51,179 nt of DNA from a virus. The stretch covers positions 1 through 51,179 of IMG/VR virus record IMGVR_UViG_3300008111_000121; one strand, given 5' to 3'. Within the stretch, counting starts at the first letter, position 1. Each line of letters opens with the position of its first letter. Below, piece by piece: positions 1 through 4,718 of this stretch. The translations under genes and the position numbers were made by a program. Below the pieces are notes generated by a model, which saw nothing but the letters and a program-made list of their open reading frames with translations, did no database searches and was not told the origin of the DNA.

Positions 1-9
1 AACGCACAT
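1..9 (-). CDS. start of a gene running off the left edge (partial)
   Basis: Only three codons (M-C-V) are inside the window, so no function can be given. The start is inferred because the ATG directly follows the leader AAATCAAATCAGTATG on the minus strand. The same A-rich leader precedes most other minus-strand genes here. It lies just downstream of a palindromic hairpin, as expected for the next cistron of the operon. Confidence 0.4.
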
Positions 10-29
10 ACTGATTTGATTTGTGGGCA

Positions 30-45
30 GTGTCTTTGAAGACAC
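30..45 (-). repeat. 16-bp dispersed near-palindrome, copy 1
   Basis: GTGTCTTCAAAGACAC read on the minus strand: 7-bp perfect arms around a CA centre. It sits in the 3' untranslated region of the minus-strand operon, between the 53-aa gene and the next start codon. As RNA it can form GUGUCU/AGACAC closed by a UCAA loop. No T-run follows on the minus strand, so termination is uncertain; an mRNA 3'-end or processing hairpin is as likely. Confidence 0.8.
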
Positions 46-113
46 AGAACCCGATTATTGAACTGATATTGAACGAAGATACGACATAAATTAGACATAT
101 CCAAATTTATTTT

Positions 114-275
114 TTAATAAACTTTCTTTGCCCTGAATTTTGTTCGCTCTAAATGGGGTCTGTCCACAATGAATTTGTAGTACGCCTTGTCAACAGCCTC
201 CCACTTTGTGTGGGCGACTACTGACCATACGCATACCTGTCCATAGAATACTTTGAAATAATGTTGACTTTCCAT
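114..275 (-). CDS. hypothetical small protein, 53 aa
   Basis: An uninterrupted frame starting at ATG behind the leader TTTAAATCAAGTCAATATG and ending in TAA. The protein is aromatic- and basic-rich (starts MESQHYFKVFYGQVCVW, ends FRAKKVY). No family is recognised. It follows the zinc-knuckle-like gene by 18 bases in the same operon. The leader motif and tight packing support it as a real gene despite its length. No signal peptide or membrane helix is seen. Confidence 0.6.
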   Translation of the reverse strand: MESQHYFKVFYGQVCVWSVVAHTKWEAVDKAYYKFIVDRPHLERTKFRAKKVY

Positions 276-293
276 ATTGACTTGATTTAAAAA

Positions 294-575
294 TTAATAA
301 TCATCTTCCAACCTTTCACCTGCATAGGACTCATCGAAGTACCTATCCTTCCTGTACGGATACTTGTCACTCTCGTAACAATCTCCACACCAATGCCCTG
401 TGCTGTACCCATAGGCGTCACTCTCTTCGCTAACGTTTGCCTTAGTACCACAGCCCCTGCAAGGGACTAAGTTCTCATTGCAACGCTCACATAGATTTTC
501 GTCAAACCACATATCGTGGTGACCTTGGGAGCACCCACATCCTGAGCACTCCCATACATCATTTGCTCTTGTCAT
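294..575 (-). CDS. small Cys-rich, zinc-ribbon-like protein
   Basis: A 93-aa protein with four CxxC-type pairs (CSGCGC near residue 10, CERC near 29, CRGC near 39, CGDC near 63) and nearby His residues. This suggests two zinc-binding knuckles, that is, a zinc ribbon or treble clef. The C-terminus is acidic and aromatic. Such proteins in phages usually bind nucleic acid or a host protein, but nothing here says which. The start codon follows the stop of the upstream cistron almost directly (its coding end is 2 bases away), so translation is probably coupled. The zinc-binding assignment is an inference from cysteine spacing only. Confidence 0.7.
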   Translation of the reverse strand: MTRANDVWECSGCGCSQGHHDMWFDENLCERCNENLVPCRGCGTKANVSEESDAYGYSTGHWCGDCYESDKYPYRKDRYFDESYAGERLEDDY

Positions 576-576
576 C

Positions 577-771
577 TTACTTTCTTTTTGATACGTGATA
601 GATTCTGATGCCGTTCTCGATTTTCATATCGATGGGATACACATCCACCAAGACATTGAGGTAGTACTTATACTCCTTTAATTTGTCCTCCGGTAGATAT
701 AATAGCCTGTCGATTACATCTTGAATGGTTTCGTTTCTTTGTTGTTCGGTTGTCATTTGTTCCTTTGTCAT
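577..771 (-). CDS. hypothetical protein, 64 aa
   Basis: A 64-aa charged protein. Residues 10-45 look helical (the ETIQDVIDRLLYLPEDKLK segment). The C-terminus is basic (VSKRK). The start is supported by the leader AAAATCAAATCAAAATG. No family recognised. It lies between the one-helix membrane peptide and the Cys-rich gene with minimal spacing, so all three are one transcript. A small regulatory or anti-host peptide is possible but unsupported. Confidence 0.65.
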   Translation of the reverse strand: MTKEQMTTEQQRNETIQDVIDRLLYLPEDKLKEYKYYLNVLVDVYPIDMKIENGIRIYHVSKRK

Positions 772-783
772 TTTGATTTGATT

Positions 784-909
784 TTAGTTTTTTGAATTTG
801 AAGAGATTTCATCTCTCCAATGTTGAATTAAAGTTTTAACAAACACGTATAAAACGATGACTGACAGGCTAATAACTAAAGCCTCTAAAATTGTGATGTG
901 TGTGCCCAT
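784..909 (-). CDS. small single-pass membrane protein, 41 aa
   Basis: The frame starts MGTHITILEALVISLSVIVL, then YVFVK, with a single hydrophobic helix at about residues 6-25, followed by a short hydrophilic tail (HWRDEISSNSKN). This reads as a one-pass peptide with a cytoplasmic C-terminus. The start is strongly supported by the leader AAAATCAAATCAAATG directly before ATG. It overlaps nothing and fills an otherwise unexplained gap in the operon. A function cannot be named; early phage operons often carry such peptides. Confidence 0.6.
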   Translation of the reverse strand: MGTHITILEALVISLSVIVLYVFVKTLIQHWRDEISSNSKN

Positions 910-928
910 TTGATTTGATTTTATTGGT

Positions 929-1144
929 TTACAATTGAACGCCTAAAACGTCCTTTAATGATTTTGAAATAAATTCGTGACATCGGCTGAATCTATCTTT
1001 GATAGTTATTCTGCCAATTTTTAAAGTCCACGTTCCATCTGAAAATTTTGTGATGGTTGACACAGGCGCTGTCTCATCAGGAATAAATCCTTCCTGTCTG
1101 AATACTCCCTGCACTTTCATAGTAAATAAAACATCTTGTCTCAT
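929..1144 (-). CDS. hypothetical protein, 71 aa
   Basis: MRQDVLFTMKVQG... with a likely beta-rich core (KFSDGTWTLKIGRITIKD). The open frame extends upstream, but that extension would read through the hammerhead and the palindrome. The ATG chosen here follows the leader TTAAATCAAATCAAATG, 22 bases after the ribozyme's last base. The mRNA for this gene would therefore begin with a 5'-OH end at the ribozyme cleavage site. No family recognised. Confidence 0.7.
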   Translation of the reverse strand: MRQDVLFTMKVQGVFRQEGFIPDETAPVSTITKFSDGTWTLKIGRITIKDRFSRCHEFISKSLKDVLGVQL

Positions 1145-1165
1145 TTGATTTGATTTAAATGGTTT

Positions 1166-1216
1166 CCTGTTTCGTCCTGTTAGACTCATCAGGCAAGGCA
1201 AACACCTTGCGACAGG
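1166..1216 (-). ncRNA. type III hammerhead ribozyme 1
   Basis: All core elements are present on the minus strand, in order. Stem III 5' strand is CCUG, then U16.1 and C17 with cleavage after position 1211. Stem I is GCAAGG/CCUUGC with loop UGUUUG. CUGAUGA follows at 1192-1186. Stem II is GUCU/GGAC with loop AACA. GAAA is at 1173-1170, then stem III 3' strand CAGG. The triplet cut is GUC, the classic one. Stem III is the open stem, hence type III. The layout resembles the satellite tobacco ringspot virus hammerhead. It lies in the gap between the 82-aa and 71-aa genes and reads in the direction of their transcription. Confidence 0.93.
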
Positions 1217-1236
1217 CTGTGTCTTTGAAGACACAG
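1217..1236 (-). repeat. palindromic hairpin, copy 2 of the 16-bp element, directly 5' of hammerhead 1
   Basis: The 16-mer GTGTCTTCAAAGACAC (1219-1234) is extended here to the 20-base palindrome CTGTGTC..GACACAG. It starts eight bases after the stop of the 82-aa gene and abuts stem III of hammerhead 1. After ribozyme cleavage it would be the 3'-terminal hairpin of the upstream mRNA, which could protect it from 3' exonucleases (inference). Confidence 0.8.
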
Positions 1237-1243
1237 GCTCTTT

Positions 1244-1492
1244 TTAGAATCTGTGATACATCGACCCTTTTGCATTCGGGAAAACTGACCTATCATATTT
1301 GTTGTTTTCAACCCATTTATCGTAACCTTCTAGCAATGCTTTGAACTCTGCCTCGTGGTTTACAGGGTCAAGTTTAACGCACATCAGGTTGTCCTCAATT
1401 TTAGAAAATTTAATTTTTGATTCTGTCAGGTAGCAATCCCACACTTTACTAAAATCAAAATAGTAATGCTCTTGAACGTTTTTAAATGTCAT
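1244..1492 (-). CDS. hypothetical protein, 82 aa
   Basis: Starts MTFKNVQEHYYFDFSKVWDC. A longer frame begins nine codons upstream, but this ATG has the A-rich leader ACCAAATAAAATG typical of the operon. The protein is mixed charged with several aromatic residues; no motif is recognised. It is flanked on both sides by hammerhead ribozymes, so its mRNA could be released as a monocistronic unit with a hairpin at each end. A further hairpin (GGAGGTTTGAAACCCTCC on the minus strand, about 1508-1525) lies in its 5' leader. Confidence 0.7.
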   Translation of the reverse strand: MTFKNVQEHYYFDFSKVWDCYLTESKIKFSKIEDNLMCVKLDPVNHEAEFKALLEGYDKWVENNKYDRSVFPNAKGSMYHRF

Positions 1493-1534
1493 TTTATTTG
1501 GTTTTGTGGAGGGTTTCAAACCTCCGGTTTTAAA

Positions 1535-1587
1535 TGCTGTTTCGTTCTTTTGAACTCATCAGGCAGAGCAAACACTCTGCGACAGCA
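1535..1587 (-). ncRNA. type III hammerhead ribozyme 2
   Basis: A second complete hammerhead on the minus strand. Stem III is UGCUG/CAGCA plus the U16.1-A15.1 pair, with C17 at 1581. Stem I is GCAGAG/CUCUGC with loop UGUUUG. CUGAUGA is at 1562-1556. Stem II is GUUC/GAAC with loop AAAA, then GAAA at 1543-1540. Compared with hammerhead 1, the core and stem I loop are identical. Stem I, II and III pairs have changed on both strands while remaining paired, which is direct evidence for a conserved RNA structure. Confidence 0.93.
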
Positions 1588-1606
1588 GGAGGGCAATTTG
1601 CCCTCC
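1588..1606 (-). terminator. strong hairpin directly 5' of hammerhead 2
   Basis: A 19-base perfect inverted repeat: GGAGGGCAA, one central base, TTGCCCTCC. It lies between the stop codon of the amidoligase-like gene and stem III of hammerhead 2. It occupies the same place as the palindrome before hammerhead 1 but has an unrelated sequence. No T-run follows, so it is more likely a 3'-end protecting hairpin than an intrinsic terminator. Confidence 0.55.
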
Positions 1607-1611
1607 CTGTG

Positions 1612-2523
1612 TCAATTCTCAATCCATTTGAGGATGTCTTGGTGAACCTCTCCTGTAAGGATATATTTTTGAAATAGCTTCGACAATCTTATTACTTCAT
1701 TCACTTTGTCCTCATTCCCATTGTACATAGATTTTAAAATTGGCGTTACGATTTTAATCATCGAGTCAAATTTGCCCTTCTTATTCACTGCGAAATTCAC
1801 AACCTCATACATTAACTCGTAACGCCTCATCATCTGCTTTACTGACTCAAAGCGAGACGGCAACCTGAACTCAAGGCAATTTTCTTTCACGAGCGCAACC
1901 TGATATTTGTAGTGCCAATCATAGCGACCTAAACGCCTTGCCTCATCCTCTGTTACCATCCTCTTATTTTTGTTGCAATAGCTATTTTTTAGCCTATTTC
2001 TAAACAGGGCATAGATGATGCCGGCATAATTACGAACCTCCAATCTAATCTCATTGCCTGTCATTCCCTCCACGCCTAAGGTTATGTGACCTCCGCAATT
2101 TTGAGCGGATGGGCTGAACTTGTCATCGATGATTTTCTCTGCCTTGTGCATCATATCAAAAACCTTCGTGCGCCACATTCCTGCAGGCAATAGGGGTAAA
2201 ATGTGAGTCACTGCCTCATACCCATCCACGCCCGGATGCTCGCCACAGCTTCCGTCACGCTCAAAACCGCAAAACAATTCATATTCACGTACTGCGCCTC
2301 TGTGCAATGTGTTTTTTTCAACCTCCATTCCGATGGTAAATTTGGCGCTGTATTCCATCCCGTCAAATTTGATAACGTCCCTTTGCTGTGTCTTTTTAAG
2401 ACCTGCGATGTCGATATTGCTTTTGCTCTTGTGTAACATTAGCGGAGCGGGTTTGTGATGGTATCTTGTCACTGAACCTCTCATGCTGTCTCCTGTGGTT
2501 GTGTAAACGATTCCTGTATTCAT
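1612..2523 (-). CDS. amidoligase-like (carboxylate-amine ligase fold) protein
   Basis: A 303-aa protein with the motif series of the putative phage/plasmid amidoligases (COOH-NH2 ligase superfamily). These are GMEVE (65-69), ERDGS (88-92), CGGHITLG (143-150) and LEFR (217-220), where acidic residues and His would hold Mg-ATP. The family is thought to form amide bonds on proteins or peptides, but the substrate is unknown. The C-terminal third is helical. The start follows CACATCAAAATG. It is the second cistron of the minus-strand operon, after the 216-aa gene. Function is inferred from motifs; a related ATP-grasp-like ligase is the alternative. Confidence 0.6.
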   Translation of the reverse strand: MNTGIVYTTTGDSMRGSVTRYHHKPAPLMLHKSKSNIDIAGLKKTQQRDVIKFDGMEYSAKFTIGMEVEKNTLHRGAVREYELFCGFERDGSCGEHPGVDGYEAVTHILPLLPAGMWRTKVFDMMHKAEKIIDDKFSPSAQNCGGHITLGVEGMTGNEIRLEVRNYAGIIYALFRNRLKNSYCNKNKRMVTEDEARRLGRYDWHYKYQVALVKENCLEFRLPSRFESVKQMMRRYELMYEVVNFAVNKKGKFDSMIKIVTPILKSMYNGNEDKVNEVIRLSKLFQKYILTGEVHQDILKWIEN

Positions 2524-2540
2524 TTTGATGTGGTTTTATA

Positions 2541-2556
2541 GTGTCTTTGAAGACAC
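2541..2556 (-). repeat. 16-bp dispersed near-palindrome, copy 3
   Basis: Exact GTGTCTTCAAAGACAC on the minus strand, five bases after the stop codon of the 216-aa gene and 18 bases before the ATG of the amidoligase-like gene. As elsewhere in the operon it marks the 3' end of a cistron. No hammerhead accompanies it here. Confidence 0.8.
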
Positions 2557-2560
2557 AGGG

Positions 2561-3211
2561 TTAAAATTGAGAATTTAAAAAAGCTACTGCCTCCGCTACT
2601 TCACCGCTCGTGCCATTGGTTTTGATGTTTCCGTTTGCATCAATTTTTAGTGACACTTTTTTGCCGTCTGTATTTTTGTAGGTAAAGGAAAAGATGGTTT
2701 CCGCTCTTGTTTCTACCTGTGCGCCTGTGCCTTCGCCTTCGCCTTCTGCTTCGCCTTCTCCACTGCCTTCGCCTGTTTCTCCACTGCCTGCGCCTGTTGT
2801 TTCCATCTGCTTAGCGAATTTCAATAATCCCTCTAATGACCTGTTAGGCTCTTGACCTTGTGCCTCTGCCTCTTCACATTTGGTTTTGAACGTGGCAATG
2901 GTTTCCTCCTGTAGTCTGCCTGCCTTTACAACCTTGTAGAAAAAAGACTTTTGCCATCCGAAAACTTTCTGCCCGATTTCCTCATTGCTCCAAGTGATGC
3001 CCTCTTCGTTCATTAGGCTTCTGCCCTCTTCAGAGGCAAACCAATCAACAGCAGAGGTAACCAATTTGGACAGCGCCAATGTTTGTTCAAATTTTTTCTT
3101 CTTTGCGTTCGTGATGGTTCTTTGCACGCTGCGAATTTCTGTAAGATTCAAACCTTGTTTTACTGCAGGTAGGTTTAGGAAAGCCTGCTCGATGTTTAGC
3201 AAATTGCTCAT
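2561..3211 (-). CDS. hypothetical protein with acidic Gly-Glu linker, 216 aa
   Basis: First gene of the minus-strand operon. Residues 1-135 are helical and charged, with a basic patch (TITNAKKKKFEQ) and a region (WSNEEIGQKVFGWQKSFFYK, near 75-95) that could be a helix-turn-helix. Then comes a low-complexity acidic stretch (GSGEGEAEGEGEGTG). A compact C-terminal beta-like domain follows (TIFSFTYKNTDGKKVSLKID). The likely reading is a DNA-binding or replication-associated protein, but no family is recognised. Its position beside operator-like repeats is compatible with an autoregulated early protein (inference). Confidence 0.6.
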   Translation of the reverse strand: MSNLLNIEQAFLNLPAVKQGLNLTEIRSVQRTITNAKKKKFEQTLALSKLVTSAVDWFASEEGRSLMNEEGITWSNEEIGQKVFGWQKSFFYKVVKAGRLQEETIATFKTKCEEAEAQGQEPNRSLEGLLKFAKQMETTGAGSGETGEGSGEGEAEGEGEGTGAQVETRAETIFSFTYKNTDGKKVSLKIDANGNIKTNGTSGEVAEAVAFLNSQF

Positions 3212-3243
3212 AACTGATTGATTTTTAATGATTTAGGTTAATT

Positions 3244-3286
3244 GTTGTACATTGCTAGTGCAATGCCTGTACAATATTAGTACAAT
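3244..3286. promoter_or_regulatory. operator-like cluster of TTGTAC/GTACAA repeats
   Basis: Within 43 bases there is TTGTAC (3245-3250), an inverted repeat CATTGC-tagt-GCAATG (3250-3265) and two direct copies of GTACAAT (3269-3275 and 3280-3286). It lies upstream of the minus-strand operon. On the minus strand TAATATTG, one base from the TAnnTTTG consensus, overlaps the repeats. This suits an operator over the operon promoter; the binding protein is not known. Confidence 0.4.
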
Positions 3287-3400
3287 ACTTTGATATAAAA
3301 AACAATTATTTTAAAAATGTGGATAACTATTTTTTGTGAGCGGAATATTTACAGGTCAAAAGATGGGGATGGGGTTACCTCTCTTCTGCAACCTTGTGCA

Positions 3401-3416
3401 GTGTCTTCAAAGACAC
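3401..3416 (+). repeat. 16-bp dispersed near-palindrome, copy 4
   Basis: Exact GTGTCTTCAAAGACAC on the plus strand in the control region, followed directly by the GGAGG-rich tract. It is the first copy oriented with the rightward genes, but no gene ends immediately upstream of it. This makes it unlike the other intergenic copies. Confidence 0.75.
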
Positions 3417-3674
3417 AGGAGGAGGCAGGGAGGAGGAGCGGAGACAGGAGGAGGGATGGCAGGGAGGAGGCACGAGCGCCACAGGAACGGGAGCGGAGGC
3501 GCAATGGTTAGCGCCTCTGCTACTACATAGGCACGCTACGGAAAAGCTAAAAAATCCGGCAGGGGATTTTGAAAACGCACCCCCACCCCCTCAAAAAAAA
3601 ATGACTTTCGTTTTCGGGTCGGCTGCGCCAAATGCCCCTATAACCCAAACACTACTACTATCTGAAAATTTTTT

Positions 3675-3682
3675 TATCTTTA
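3675..3682 (+). promoter_or_regulatory. weak TAnnTTTG-like promoter element
   Basis: TATCTTTA, one base off the Bacteroidota -7 consensus TAnnTTTG, lies 39 bases before the ATG of the 85-aa gene. No clear -33 TTTG is seen at the usual spacing. A tentative promoter for that gene. Confidence 0.3.
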
Positions 3683-3721
3683 CTCTGAAATATTTCTAAA
3701 AACGTTTTAAAACAAATTATT

Positions 3722-3979
3722 ATGAAACTAAAATTCAAAGACTCGATTTACAAGAAGGATTTGAGTAATAGCATCTATCAGCAGAGTGGAGCCAATTTTG
3801 GTTTGACTGTGAATGGTGGTATGCTAATCAACAATCGTCCTGATGGTCAGACCGGTATCCAACAGGCTGCCGAGGTAAAGAAGGTAATTAAGAAAGCTGA
3901 GAAGGTTCAGATGATGTCTGAGGCTGTTTACTTGGGTAATATCCGTTCAGAGATGATGGAAGGACCTGAGATGGACTAA
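3722..3979 (+). CDS. hypothetical protein, 85 aa
   Basis: MKLKFKDSIYKKDLSNSIYQ..., with a Gly/Asn-rich middle (NGGMLINNRPDGQTG) and a helical second half with an acidic end (EMMEGPEMD). No family is recognised. It is transcribed alone: a control region lies on its left and an intrinsic terminator follows its stop, so it is probably a monocistronic transcript. Codon use and composition match the rightward genes. Confidence 0.6.
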   Translation: MKLKFKDSIYKKDLSNSIYQQSGANFGLTVNGGMLINNRPDGQTGIQQAAEVKKVIKKAEKVQMMSEAVYLGNIRSEMMEGPEMD

Positions 3980-4009
3980 GTTATTTTGAGGTTAAATGTT
4001 GTTTAGAGG

Positions 4010-4039
4010 AGGGCTCAATATTGAGCTCTCTTTCTTTTT
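4010..4039 (+). terminator. intrinsic terminator after the 85-aa gene
   Basis: The hairpin AGGGCTCA-ata-TTGAGCTCT (8-9 bp, one G-U pair) is followed by CTTTCTTTTT. It lies 30 bases after the stop codon. Confidence 0.6.
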
Positions 4040-4058
4040 GTACCTACCTATGTTAAAT

Positions 4059-4365
4059 TCGACATTATTGTCATTAATTTATGTCGTTTTTATGTCGACT
4101 TGATTTTTCTAACTTATTGATTATTAATACTTTATTTCTTTAATGTCGAAAATGTCGATTTTAAAGAGAATATTTTATGGGAAAAATATAATATAAAGGA
4201 GGTAAATATATATATATAATAGGGAGAAAAATTCTGCATTTACGGCACAACAGTGTCGTAAACTCAGCTAAACCCTTGATACTATTGCGTTTGAGCGAAT
4301 GTCGAGTTTTGACAAACCAACATATACTTGGCATAAATCGACATCAAGATTTTAAATTCCGACAT
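4059..4365. repeat. cluster of ATGTCGA boxes in an AT-rich noncoding region (possible origin or operator)
   Basis: ATGTCGA or its complement, or a one-base variant, occurs at 4059-4065 (rev), 4081-4086, 4092-4098, 4143-4149, 4152-4158, 4299-4305, 4338-4344 (rev) and 4360-4365 (rev). The same region has a TA-dinucleotide tract (about 4206-4218). It also has a hairpin, TTTACGGCAC/GTGTCGTAAA (4239-4262), and two small ones, AACGC/GCGTT (4369-4380) and TACCC/GGGTA (4405-4418). Iterated boxes beside an easily melted AT tract are typical of a replication origin or a multi-site operator; which one is not known. No gene is seen from 4040 to 4521. Confidence 0.5.
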
Positions 4366-4478
4366 TAGAACGCTTGCGTTTTAATAATCGAAGTGTAATC
4401 TCCCTACCCTTACGGGTATAATCTATTAATTGGAATAAATAATTTTTAAAAATAATGGTTAATATACCGAAGGTTGAC

Positions 4479-4486
4479 TATATTTG
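4479..4486 (+). promoter_or_regulatory. TAnnTTTG promoter element of the chaperonin operon
   Basis: TATATTTG matches the Bacteroidota -7 element and lies 36 bases before the first ATG of the operon. No good -33 TTTG is visible. The leader that follows ends in TTAAATTAAATCAAATG. Confidence 0.45.
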
Positions 4487-4521
4487 TACATCAATATTGA
4501 TTAACAATTAAATTAAATCAA

Positions 4522-4713
4522 ATGAGTAATGAAATGCCTTGGGAGCCAACTTTTGGAAAAGAACTATGTGCTGAGTTAGCAGACTTGTTATATGATAATA
4601 GGCAAAAAGATATTGAAGGTTTATTTATTGAGCATTCTATATTTTCTGCTGCTATTACAGATATTTTAAAAGCACAGATGATGGTTGTAAAGTCTTTAAC
4701 ATTAAAATTTTAA
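4522..4713 (+). CDS. hypothetical protein upstream of groEL, 63 aa
   Basis: MSNEMPWEPTFGKELCAELA..., helical and acidic in the first half, with a hydrophobic second helix (IFSAAITDILKAQMMVVKSL). No family is recognised. It has the typical TTAAATCAAATG leader and ends five bases before the groEL ATG, so it is the leading cistron of the chaperonin operon. It may be a small partner or regulator of the chaperonin (inference from position only). Confidence 0.65.
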   Translation: MSNEMPWEPTFGKELCAELADLLYDNRQKDIEGLFIEHSIFSAAITDILKAQMMVVKSLTLKF

Positions 4714-4718
4714 ATAAA

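Larger units (their letters stand above)
3287..3721. other. noncoding control region with a purine-rich GC island
   Basis: This 435-base gap carries no convincing gene; short frames inside it have biased composition and no leader. It holds palindrome copy 4. A purine-rich, G-heavy tract (about 3412-3500) repeats GGAGG and GGGAGG. A strong hairpin follows, GAGGCGC/GCGCCTC with an 8-base loop (3496-3517), and a weaker one, AAATCC/GGGATTT (about 3550-3570). A CACCCCCACCCCCTC run lies next to an A9 run. The GC content and purine skew are unlike the rest of the window. It may be a structured RNA or a replication or packaging site; none is proven. Confidence 0.5.

Noticed and set aside
1074-1080. 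A third CTGATGA on the minus strand
   Set aside because: No GAAA partner or closing stems around it, and it lies inside the 71-aa coding region (Pro-Asp-Glu codons).
3490-3560. tRNA-like segment (GCAATGGTTAGCGC resembles a D-arm)
   Set aside because: No T-arm GGTTC motif, no consistent acceptor stem and no anticodon stem of five pairs; the hairpin is explained as a plain inverted repeat.
3317-3699. Open frames through the GC-rich island
   Set aside because: They read low-complexity Arg/Gly/Glu in all frames, lack the usual leader, and overlap each other; composition, not coding, explains them.
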